From: Synechococcales cyanobacterium PMM_0073
GTDB lineage: Bacteria > Cyanobacteriota > Cyanobacteriia > Elainellales > Elainellaceae
Assembly (NCBI GenBank): GCA_949127695.1
Contig: CASBQH010000215.1
Location: 1 to 5,221 of the forward strand
DNA length: 5,221 nucleotides
Direction: 5' to 3'
Part shown: positions 1-4,945 of the stretch, one piece after another
Layout of the letters: the number at the start of each line of letters is the position of its first letter
Position numbering within the stretch: the stretch's first letter is position 1
Position numbers and translations under genes: made by a program
Notes under the pieces: generated by a model
The model's database searches: none
What the model was told of the DNA's origin: nothing
Seen by the model: only the letters and a program-made list of their open reading frames with translations

Positions 1-331
1 AAGGTCCCGTGCCAATCACAATTGGGCGAGCGTCAAGATGGCTGGGAGCTTGAGCCACCGGACGATAGCGCATGTCGGGAGTCGGCTTGAGGTGCGGATC
101 TTTGCTAAACCGCTGGAGCAGCTGCTGTTCTGGCGCTATCGCCGCATCTAGTTCAACATCGACAATATAGACCAGCTGAATATCGCCGCGCTTGCGAGCG
201 TCATAACTGCGCTTAAAAATGGAGTAGCGGATGAGGGCTGCGGGCGGAATTTGCAGCGTTTTGAGAATGGCGGCACTGAGCTGATCTTCTGGGTGATCCA
301 GCGGCAGCTTGATTTCGCTGAGTCTGAGCAT
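1..331 (-). CDS. FAD-dependent dehydrogenase, COG2509-type (N-terminal part, runs off left edge)
   Basis: This is the first 110 codons of a minus-strand gene, read from the ATG at 331-329; the rest lies beyond the window. The protein begins MLRLSEIKLPLDH, has an FKRSYDARKRGDIQLVYIVDVEL block at about residues 39-61, and reaches the edge at IVIGTGP (about 104-110). That last motif is the start of a Rossmann GxGPxG site that binds FAD. This order, a small N-terminal domain (ILK..I....L..Y.IFKRSYDAR) followed by the dinucleotide site, is what I know from the COG2509 group of uncharacterised NAD(P)/FAD-dependent dehydrogenases. Those are usually somewhat over 500 residues, so about four fifths is missing here. 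The substrate is unknown and the protein should be cytoplasmic. The gene is divergent from the ABC transporter with about 125 bp between starts. The ribosome site is weak (AGAAGA about 6 nt upstream). Family assignment is from memory of conserved blocks. Confidence 0.82.
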   Translation of the reverse strand, partial: MLRLSEIKLPLDHPEDQLSAAILKTLQIPPAALIRYSIFKRSYDARKRGDIQLVYIVDVELDAAIAPEQQLLQRFSKDPHLKPTPDMRYRPVAQAPSHLDARPIVIGTGP

Positions 332-353
332 GTTGAATCTTCTGGAGCGCGTG

Positions 354-420
354 AGGCTGGCAGCGCAAATAGTAGGCGCATCGCATTATAACGTATCGCA
401 AGTGGGTGGTTGGCCAGCCT
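354..420. repeat. 8-bp inverted repeat in the divergent promoter region
   Basis: AGGCTGGC at 354-361 and its exact reverse complement GCCAGCCT at 413-420 flank the -10 candidate at 385-390. Flanking GTGAG (351-355) and CTCAC (426-430) are also complementary. The 51-nt spacing is too wide for a tight hairpin. It could be a pair of operator half-sites for the divergent pair of genes, or chance. Confidence 0.3.
385..390 (-). promoter_or_regulatory. Perfect -10 hexamer for the flavoprotein gene
   Basis: Read on the minus strand, these bases are TATAAT. Transcription would begin near 378 and give a leader of roughly 45 nt before the ATG at 331. No good TTGACA-like -35 lies 16-18 bp upstream, so this is a -10-only candidate, which is not rare in cyanobacteria. 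The position between divergent genes supports it. Confidence 0.35.
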
Positions 421-456
421 TGCAGCTCACTTTTGACTAGAATCTAAAAGGCCAGT

Positions 457-2307
457 TTGAATCAGCGCAGCGAGGATGTTTTGCTAAATCAGATCAAATC
501 AAGACCAATAGCTCCAGCCTCACATCCGCTGCTCCGGCTGATGCAATATGGTCAAGCCTATCGCGGCCAGTTTTGGCAGGCGACAATCTGCTCGGTGCTG
601 AACAAGTTTTTTGACCTCGCGCCGCCTGTGCTGATTGGAGTTGCGGTGGATGTAATTGTGCAGCGACAAAATTCGCTGATTGCTCGGTTTGGCATTGTCG
701 ATGTCAGAACCCAGTTTATGCTGCTGGCTGTTCTCACTGTCGTGATCTGGATATTTGAATCAGCGTTTGAATATGCTTACGCAAGGCTCTGGCGCAACCT
801 AGCGCAGAAGGTTCAGCATAATCTGCGGCTGGATGCCTATGCCCATCTTCAGCGGCTGGAGCAGGCGTACTTTGAGGCGCGCAGCACGGGCGGGCTGATG
901 TCGATTTTGAATGATGATGTTAATCAGCTAGAGCGCTTTTTGGATTTTGGTGCGAATGAGGTGATCCAGGTGGCGGTGACGGTGCTGCTGGTGGGGGCAG
1001 GCTTTTTCTGGATTGCGCCCAGCGTCGCCTGGATGGCACTGCTGCCGATGCCGTTTATTCTCTGGGGTTCAGTTGCCTTTCAAAAGCTGCTGGCTCCCCG
1101 CTATGCCGAGGTGCGCGAAAAAGTCAGCCAGCTCAGCGGCAGGCTGTCGAATAACCTCAGCGGCATTGTCACGATCAAGAGCTTTGTGACTGAGGATTTT
1201 GAGCTGGAGCGACTGCGCCAAGACAGCGAAGCCTATCGCCAGAGCAACCGCCGCGCCATTGCCCTCAGCGCTGCCTTTGTGCCGCTGATTCGGATGATTA
1301 TTTTGGCGGGCTTTACGTCGCTGCTGGTGTACGGCGGCCTAGAGGCAATTGCGGGGCGAATGTCGGTGGGAACTTACAGTACGCTGACGGTGATGATTCA
1401 GCGATTGCTCTGGCCGTTAACCAGACTGGGCGAAACGCTGGATCAATATCAGCGGGCAATGGCTTCAACAAATCGGGTGATGAATCTATTGGATACGCCG
1501 ATTTCAATTCACTCAGGTCGGGTTCGACTCGGCACCATTCATCTGCCTGAGATCAGTCAGCCTATTTTGGCGGTACGCGGCGAGCTTGAACTGCGAAACG
1601 TCAGCTTTGGCTACTATGACCGCCTGCCCGTGATTCAAGATCTGTCACTGCATATTCCGGCGGGCAAAACCACCGCCATCGTCGGCTCGACTGGCTCTGG
1701 CAAAAGTACGCTGGTGAAGCTGCTGCTGCGGCTGTATGACATTCAAAGCGGCAGCATTCGGCTGGATGGGGTGGAGCTGCGCGAGCTGAAGCTAGACGAT
1801 CTGCGCCGCGCCATTGGCTGGGTGAATCAGGATGTGTTTCTGTTTCACGGCACGGTGCTGGAAAACGTGATCTACGGCAGCCCCAGCGCTAGCTTGGCCG
1901 AAGCAGTGGAAGCCGCCAAGCTGGCCGAAGCGCATGAGTTTATTGAAGATTTGCCCCAAGGCTACGACACCATTGTGGGCGAACGTGGCCAAAAGCTTTC
2001 GGGTGGCCAACGGCAGCGGCTGGCAATTGCCCGCGCCATTCTCAAAAACCCACCAATTTTGATTCTGGATGAGGCCACTTCTGCGGTCGATAACGAAACC
2101 GAAGCTGCCATCCAGCGCTCGCTTGACCGCATTACCCAAAACCGCACCACCATTGCGATTGCCCACCGACTTTCCACCATCCGCAACGCCGACTGTATCT
2201 ATGTGATGGAGCAGGGACAGATCGTTGAGCAGGGCAAGCATGAGGCATTGCTAAAGCAGCAGGGGATCTATGCCGGACTCTGGCAGGTGCAGCTGGGGTT
2301 GCGGTGA
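457..2307 (+). CDS. ABC transporter ATP-binding protein/permease (exporter half-transporter)
   Basis: A complete 616-residue fused membrane and ATPase subunit, expected to work as a homodimer in the plasma membrane and export an unidentified substrate on ATP hydrolysis. The N-terminal half has the hydrophobic segments of a six-helix ABC exporter domain at about residues 43-68, 86-107, 169-187, 188-208, 271-294 and 303-322. The ATPase domain follows from about residue 375: Walker A GSTGSGKS (410-417, K416), Q-loop Q458, signature LSGGQ (514-518), Walker B ILILDE (534-539, catalytic E539), D-loop SAVD (542-545) and H-loop H570. A tyrosine in FGYYD (about 386-387) suits the A-loop. All catalytic residues are present, so it should be active. 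The start is uncertain. The TTG at 457 has AAGG at 449-452 just upstream, but TAGAAT at 438-443 could be a -10, which would leave almost no leader; TTG 481 or ATG 541 are alternatives. Overall fold is MsbA/BmrA-like. The substrate cannot be read from sequence or neighbours. Confidence 0.95.
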   Translation: MNQRSEDVLLNQIKSRPIAPASHPLLRLMQYGQAYRGQFWQATICSVLNKFFDLAPPVLIGVAVDVIVQRQNSLIARFGIVDVRTQFMLLAVLTVVIWIFESAFEYAYARLWRNLAQKVQHNLRLDAYAHLQRLEQAYFEARSTGGLMSILNDDVNQLERFLDFGANEVIQVAVTVLLVGAGFFWIAPSVAWMALLPMPFILWGSVAFQKLLAPRYAEVREKVSQLSGRLSNNLSGIVTIKSFVTEDFELERLRQDSEAYRQSNRRAIALSAAFVPLIRMIILAGFTSLLVYGGLEAIAGRMSVGTYSTLTVMIQRLLWPLTRLGETLDQYQRAMASTNRVMNLLDTPISIHSGRVRLGTIHLPEISQPILAVRGELELRNVSFGYYDRLPVIQDLSLHIPAGKTTAIVGSTGSGKSTLVKLLLRLYDIQSGSIRLDGVELRELKLDDLRRAIGWVNQDVFLFHGTVLENVIYGSPSASLAEAVEAAKLAEAHEFIEDLPQGYDTIVGERGQKLSGGQRQRLAIARAILKNPPILILDEATSAVDNETEAAIQRSLDRITQNRTTIAIAHRLSTIRNADCIYVMEQGQIVEQGKHEALLKQQGIYAGLWQVQLGLR

Positions 2308-2308
2308 G

Positions 2309-2517
2309 TGTGGTGGACCTGAAAAACTGGACAGGTCGCTACGGTGGTGGCTAGGCTCCTGATGGCTCAGCTGTAATAAGCGTATTTCATGGCAAACAAA
2401 CGTAAACAATATAACCCTCAATTCCAGGCCGGAATCGCACTATGTGCAGGCTTCAGAGTAAAGCTGGCGATTGCACAGGCGTAAATTGGTGAAAATGGGC
2501 AAACATTTGTACCTTGA
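2309..2517 (+). mobile_element. Decayed left end of an IS3-family insertion sequence
   Basis: The remnant begins 2 nt after the ABC transporter stop codon. TGTGGTGGACCTG at 2309-2321, running on through AAAAACTGGACAGG (2322-2335), has the form of an IS3-type left terminal repeat: it opens with TG and has an A-run followed by CTGGACA. About 55 bp further on is an orfA-like reading frame (2389). No orfB, right end or target duplication is visible, so only the first 200 bp or so survive. The right limit is approximate and is set where the orfA similarity stops. The family call rests on the combined terminal repeat and OrfA N-terminus. Confidence 0.55.
2389..2517 (+). pseudogene. IS3-family OrfA (HTH_Tnp_1-like) fragment, broken
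   Basis: From ATG 2389 the frame reads MANKRKQYNPQFQAGIAL, closely resembling the start of IS3-family OrfA proteins, in which K/R-rich residues and Y.P.F.A..AL lead into a helix-turn-helix. The frame then gives IAQA, meets TAA at 2482-2484, and continues in the same frame as IGENGQTFVP to TGA at 2515-2517. In intact relatives the IAQ(A) helix is followed by a segment with an HPNQ-like motif and then an I..WKQ.F block. Here the block after the stop looks like a worn version of I..WKQ.F, and the HPNQ part seems deleted. There is no downstream catalytic orfB. It cannot encode a working transposase. The alignment is from memory, so the deletion is inferred. Confidence 0.55.
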
Positions 2518-2542
2518 AAAACTGATTTTCTTAGGGAATACT
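2514..2542 (+). promoter_or_regulatory. Candidate sigma-70 promoter for the 110-aa gene
   Basis: TTGAAA at 2514-2519 (5 of 6 to TTGACA) and AATACT at 2537-2542 (4 of 6 to TATAAT) are separated by exactly 17 bp. Transcription would start near 2549, giving a leader of about 34 nt before ATG 2583. The -10 overlaps the 5' arm of the hairpin at 2531-2565. The spacing is ideal, but the -10 is only fair. Confidence 0.45.
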
Positions 2543-2571
2543 TAAAAACCTTAAGCTTTCCCTAATTTTTT
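2531..2571 (+). terminator. Rho-independent-terminator-like hairpin with T6 tract
   Basis: TTAGGGAA (2531-2538) pairs perfectly with TTCCCTAA (2558-2565). Inside, CTTAA (2541-2545) pairs with TTAAG (2551-2555) around the loop AAACC, with a 2x2 mismatch (TA opposite CT) between the two stems. Six Ts follow at 2566-2571. The stem is rather AT-rich for a strong terminator. It would stop transcription coming from the ABC gene or IS remnant. It sits only 11 nt before the ATG at 2583, with the GGAG ribosome site starting at 2572. Confidence 0.6.
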
Positions 2572-2582
2572 GGAGCAAGTCA

Positions 2583-2915
2583 ATGCCGCGACTCAGTCGC
2601 TCTGAGCAACTCATTCGAGAACTTCAGACTTGGCCAGATGCCGAGCTAGCTGAGCTAGCCGCCATGCTGCAAGGCTTGCTAGAAGCCAAGCAGGCTGAAT
2701 CCCTGGCCGAAGCCGACGCCCCCAACCCATGCCGAATTGACGGCTCGCCATTGGGCAAGCACGGCGGACGCGGACATATTGAGCTAAAGCTAATCCCCGA
2801 TGCCAAAACCGGCAAAATCTACGGCCCCTACCGCTATCTGCGCTACTGGGGCATCACCAAAACCGGACAGATGGGACTCAAAAGCCTCTATCTAGGCAAA
2901 GCAGAGCCGCCCTAG
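2583..2915 (+). CDS. Conserved protein of unknown function with GPYRYLRYW...KSLYLGK motif
   Basis: A complete 110-residue protein with ATG start and a good ribosome site, GGAG at 2572-2575, 7 nt upstream. Residues about 4-45 are charged and probably helical (RSEQLIRELQTWPDAELAEL). Residues about 56-107 hold a glycine-rich turn and a strand-rich block: GGRGHIELKLIP, then YGPYRYLRYW, then LKSLYLGK. I recognise this G.IE.K...GPY.YLRYW...KS.YLGK pattern from small cyanobacterial proteins. It resembles the short GPYYYL-type domain of DUF6788-like proteins. No function is known to me. There is no signal peptide, membrane segment or catalytic motif. The gene stands alone behind an IS remnant and its own putative promoter, and converges on the Uma2 pseudogene with 35 bp between their stop codons. 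Codon use and frame quality look like a real gene. Confidence 0.8.
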   Translation: MPRLSRSEQLIRELQTWPDAELAELAAMLQGLLEAKQAESLAEADAPNPCRIDGSPLGKHGGRGHIELKLIPDAKTGKIYGPYRYLRYWGITKTGQMGLKSLYLGKAEPP

Positions 2916-2950
2916 ATCGAGGCTTTTGGCCGCCTGAGCCCAGGCAATGG

Positions 2951-3640
2951 TTAAATATCTGCCGGATCAACCCCCAGCTCTCGGAGTTTGGCAGCTAGGC
3001 GCTCAGCCCGCTGGCGCTCCTGTTCAGCTTGCTCAGCGCTCCAGAGCAGTAGATGATTAGCCGCATTCCACCAGCGCAGCCAGCCTGTGGTTTGGCCAAG
3101 TCGCTCCCCCTGCCAGATCCCCAAAAACAGCTCCAGCTCTGGAATCCAATAGCGCCCGTTGGCATCAGCCTGTTGCAGCTGATACTGGCCAGCTTACAGG
3201 CAGCGCACCTCCAGCCGCGCTGCGTAAGGATCATAGGTGACATAGGTGGGCACTCGCAAAATCTGCTCATAAAAGTAGAGTTCGCCGCCCTCTTCGTCCA
3301 ACAAAAACTCCATCACAATGGCCACCATTGCGCCCTGAAGCTGCGGCGTATAGCTGCGGCGGATGCTGCCTGCGGCCAAGGGCTGCACCTGCGGCACATC
3401 AAACCAGTCTGGCGCTTTCACCACAATTCTCTGATTCACAGTGGCCACCAGCCCAAAGTTGGAGCCAATCAGCATCTCAGGCTGAATTTTGCCTGCTGCG
3501 CCCAGTGCGTCAGTCAGGGCGGCAGCAAGCGGCGGTTGCTGAATGTTTTCCACAGGATCATCGGGCAGGGTCAAGTGAGCAGGCAGGGCTTCCCAGGTGA
3601 CTTGGGGCGCTGAAGAAACAGGCTGAGCTTGAAGAACCAT
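2951..3640 (-). pseudogene. Uma2 family (DUF820) endonuclease-fold protein, interrupted by a nonsense codon
   Basis: From ATG 3640 the frame encodes 148 residues, stops at TAA (3196-3194), then continues in the same frame for 80 more recognisable residues to TAA 2953-2951. The N-terminal part has LPDDPVENIQQPPLAAALT (25-43), QPEMLIGSNFGL (53-64), VVKAPDW (73-79), AIVMEFL (107-113) and YFYEQILRVPTYVTYDP (122-138). After the stop come NGRYWIPELELFLGIWQG, LRWWNAANHLLLW and a coiled-coil tail EQAEQERQRAERLAAKLREL. This is the standard layout of cyanobacterial Uma2 proteins, which have a PD-(D/E)xK nuclease-like fold. D78 and E111 fit the acidic pair. In relatives a segment ending in GK precedes the (L/W).FYEQIL block. 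Here GGE120 joins LYFYEQ directly, so the lysine seems lost. A TTG at 3655 could extend the start by 5 codons. The gene is most likely dead; a sequencing error could explain the stop only. Confidence 0.85.
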
Positions 3641-3666
3641 AGGACAACGCCCCAATAGCAGCTTGA

Positions 3667-3711
3667 CTGACGACTCAACTGACGACTCAGCTGACGACTC
3701 AACTGAGTCAG
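3667..3711 (+). repeat. Three 12-bp tandem repeats plus a palindromic end
   Basis: CTGACGACTCAA (3667-3678), CTGACGACTCAG (3679-3690) and CTGACGACTCAA (3691-3702) lie head to tail. CTGAGTCAG (3703-3711), itself a palindrome, ends the block. GACTCA (3697-3702) and TGAGTC (3704-3709) can pair. The block begins 27 bp upstream of the Uma2 ATG, so it lies in that gene's leader or promoter. It is far too short and spacer-free for CRISPR. On the plus strand it would encode a TDDS repeat, but no credible gene uses that frame. Confidence 0.85.
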
Positions 3712-3942
3712 AGATCCGATTGGATCTACTCTATGTCAAATGTACTATACTTAGCTGTCCCAGACCTAACATTCCTAGTCAGCGCAGATCTTTGCTGCTC
3801 AATTTTCTCAATCCCCGCAACCATGACTCAACATACTCTATTTAGTCAGCAATATATCGCCCAAGATCACGGCAACGTTCCGTTTAGGCAGCGACCTGAG
3901 ATTATTAGAGCTGGGGGTGTGGCCGTTTTGCCTGCGCTACCT

Positions 3943-4000
3943 GCGGGTTAAGCGGGTTAAACTTAAGGCTAGCTCAAAGATAGTATTGGTTAGTATTTAC
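3943..4000 (+). repeat. Two short tandem repeats upstream of the 168-aa gene
   Basis: GCGGGTTAA occurs twice without a gap (3943-3951, 3952-3960). TAGTATTGGT (3981-3990) is followed directly by TAGTATTTAC (3991-4000), so TAGTATT repeats at a 10-bp period, about one helical turn. The first TAGTAT could be a -10 (4 of 6 or better to TATAAT), with a poor TTAAAC -35 at 3957-3962 spaced 18 bp. That would give a leader of about 28 nt. Repeats at one-turn spacing could also be regulator sites. Confidence 0.45.
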
Positions 4001-4020
4001 AAAGGCAAGAGGCAGAACTT

Positions 4021-4527
4021 ATGGTTTCCTATGCGTTGAAACAGGCTCCCGAAGTGATTTTAGAAGTTCCAGGGCGCGATTCTCGTAAGCAGCGGCAGCA
4101 GGCGCTCGACCAGCTGATTGACAAAGTAAACGAAGACGAAACGCTGCGGGTGAAATTGGCCGATGGAGCCGGACATGATGATCTAATTGTGGTGACAGAG
4201 CAGGTGCCCGTGCCCGCCAGCGATGCAGACGGCACAGTCGAAGAAGTGAAAACGCTGGTGCAGGCAATTGTCAGCTACGGCTTTATGCGGGTAAAGCTGG
4301 AGCAAGATCGCCATGAAGCCAAATCTGTACTCAAAGATCTAGAGGCCATTTTTGATCCGGCGGCAGAACTCACCGAGGAGCATCTGAGCGACCTGAAGAA
4401 AAAATCGAAGCTGCTGATTAGCTATGCCGAAGTCAAAGCTTCTTTTAATGACGTGCGAACCAACGCCGAGCAGTCACAGCTGAAGCTGAAGCAGATTCTA
4501 GAGCTAGAGCGGAACGCTCAGTTTTGA
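4021..4527 (+). CDS. Conserved hypothetical protein, charged and largely helical
   Basis: A complete 168-residue protein with ATG start and ribosome site AAGAGG at 4007-4012, 8 nt upstream. The first 30 residues, MVSYALKQAPEVILEVPGRD followed by a basic helix SRKQRQQALDQLIDKV, look conserved in style, but I cannot name the family. A linker of about residues 60-75 (VPVPASDADG) leads to a long helical C-terminal half. In it VKLEQDRHEAKSVLKDLEAI, then LTEEHLSDLKKKSKLLISYAEVKASF and then AEQSQLKLKQILELER have coiled-coil spacing. There is no signal peptide, membrane segment, zinc site or catalytic motif. It is likely cytoplasmic, perhaps a structural or partner protein of a neighbour outside the window. 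It stands alone on its strand here and is followed by a poorly coding stretch and an IS. Coding quality is good; function is unknown. Confidence 0.8.
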   Translation: MVSYALKQAPEVILEVPGRDSRKQRQQALDQLIDKVNEDETLRVKLADGAGHDDLIVVTEQVPVPASDADGTVEEVKTLVQAIVSYGFMRVKLEQDRHEAKSVLKDLEAIFDPAAELTEEHLSDLKKKSKLLISYAEVKASFNDVRTNAEQSQLKLKQILELERNAQF

Positions 4528-4879
4528 AGCGCTGCGGCTATCAGGAAATTCACCGCCAGCATTGGCTCAGCTTCAGGCCGGGTTTGCCCCAGAAATTGGG
4601 GTAAAGGGAGCGAAGCTGCAACGAGAGGCCAAATCGCCAAAGAGCTTGCTGTAGGTGCATTTCAGGAATTGCAAGCCTTTCGCAATTAATTGGTCTTTCT
4701 AATACTACACTTTTTGCAATCAGATCTCCTGCTAGTGGGTCATTTGCCTCGCTCATCGCCATTATCTTGCTGAGTCTGCGAGGATAGAAGAGATCCCTGA
4801 TTCCTTCCTCCCATGACCCGTCGCCAGAAATAACCCTTACGTGCGCTAAGGGATCTGCAAATAAATAGCACCCCATCAA
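4528..4879 (-). pseudogene. Possible C-terminal gene fragment cut by the IS, otherwise unassigned DNA
   Basis: The only long frame in this 352-bp stretch runs on the minus strand from 4879 to TGA at 4552-4550, 109 codons. It begins (TTG, then ATG at 4876) directly at the IS boundary near 4880, with a stop codon contributed by the IS immediately upstream. That pattern fits the 3' end of a gene interrupted by the insertion, with the missing 5' part on the far side of the IS. The product contains GDGSWEEGIRDLFYPRRLS and ends LYPNFWGKPGLKLSQCWR. I recognise no family. It may equally be a chance frame. No ribosome site of its own could exist across the junction. Between 4528 and 4549 I see nothing. 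Confidence 0.25.
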
Positions 4880-4904
4880 CTAGGGCTACGGTGTACACAC
4901 AAGT
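4880..4904 (+). repeat. Terminal inverted repeat (left) of the Tn5-like IS
   Basis: About 25 bp from CTAGGG to ACAAGT. It shares ACACAAGT at its inner side with the Tn5/IS50 outside end. The partner repeat is beyond the right edge, so the outer limit is an estimate to within a few bases. Confidence 0.6.
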
Positions 4905-4921
4905 CCGTCTAGACTGGACTT
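4901..4921 (+). promoter_or_regulatory. Palindrome between IS end and transposase ribosome site
   Basis: AAGTCC (4901-4906) and GGACTT (4916-4921) pair around GTCTAGAC (4907-4914), which is itself a palindrome, plus one T. It starts inside the terminal repeat and ends 10 nt before the AGGA ribosome site (4932-4935). In IS10 and IS50, symmetry close to the end lets read-through RNA fold and block transposase translation. This element is placed where it could do the same, but here it does not itself contain the ribosome site. Confidence 0.45.
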
Positions 4922-4945
4922 GAGGACATTTAGGATCGATCAAAC

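Larger units (their letters stand above)
3641..4020. other. Divergent intergenic region between the Uma2 remnant and the 168-aa gene
   Basis: No credible gene was found in these 380 bp. They hold the 12-bp tandem repeats (3667-3711), then a hairpin AGATCC (3712-3717) with GGATCT (3722-3727) around GATT. A perfect TTGACA occurs on the minus strand at 3739-3734, pointing at the Uma2 gene but without a good -10 at 16-18 bp. TATACT (plus, 3746-3751) overlaps TATAGT (minus, 3749-3744), so either strand could have a -10 there. Further right are two short tandem repeats next to the 168-aa gene. A 42-codon plus-strand frame from ATG 3823 to TAA 3951 has no recognisable product and no ribosome site. 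Confidence 0.6.

Noticed and set aside
148..401. Minus-strand frames of 77 and 62 codons
   Set aside because: They lie in other frames of the COG2509-type gene, whose true frame is open through the left edge and starts at 331.
1792..2241. 149-codon minus-strand frame inside the ABC ATPase domain
   Set aside because: It is antisense to the Walker B and signature region and gives no recognisable protein.
2932..2945. Bidirectional terminator between the convergent 110-aa and Uma2 genes
   Set aside because: GCCTG and CAGGC pair around AGCC, but there is no T-run on either side and the stem is only 5 bp.
3053..3613. Plus-strand 186-codon frame opposite the Uma2 gene
   Set aside because: The minus strand carries an unmistakable Uma2 sequence. 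This frame is its mirror and has no recognisable domain or ribosome site.
3667..3711. CRISPR array
   Set aside because: The 12-bp units are contiguous with no spacers, and no cas gene is present.
3663..3845. Plus-strand frame encoding a TDDS repeat
   Set aside because: It exists only because the 12-bp tandem repeat is a multiple of three. It starts at TTG without a ribosome site and becomes featureless after the repeat.
3733..3951. Plus-strand 72-codon frame, and the shorter one from 3823
   Set aside because: No family resemblance and no ribosome site; the sequence lies in a promoter-like AT-richer region. It could not be supported as a gene.
4587..4601. Terminator for the 168-aa gene
   Set aside because: CCCCA and TGGGG form only a 5-bp stem around GAAAT, and TAAAGGG follows rather than a T-run.
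4667..4687. Hairpin AATTGC/GCAATT
   Set aside because: A 6-bp AT-rich stem with a 9-nt loop and no adjoining signal; expected by chance at this scale.
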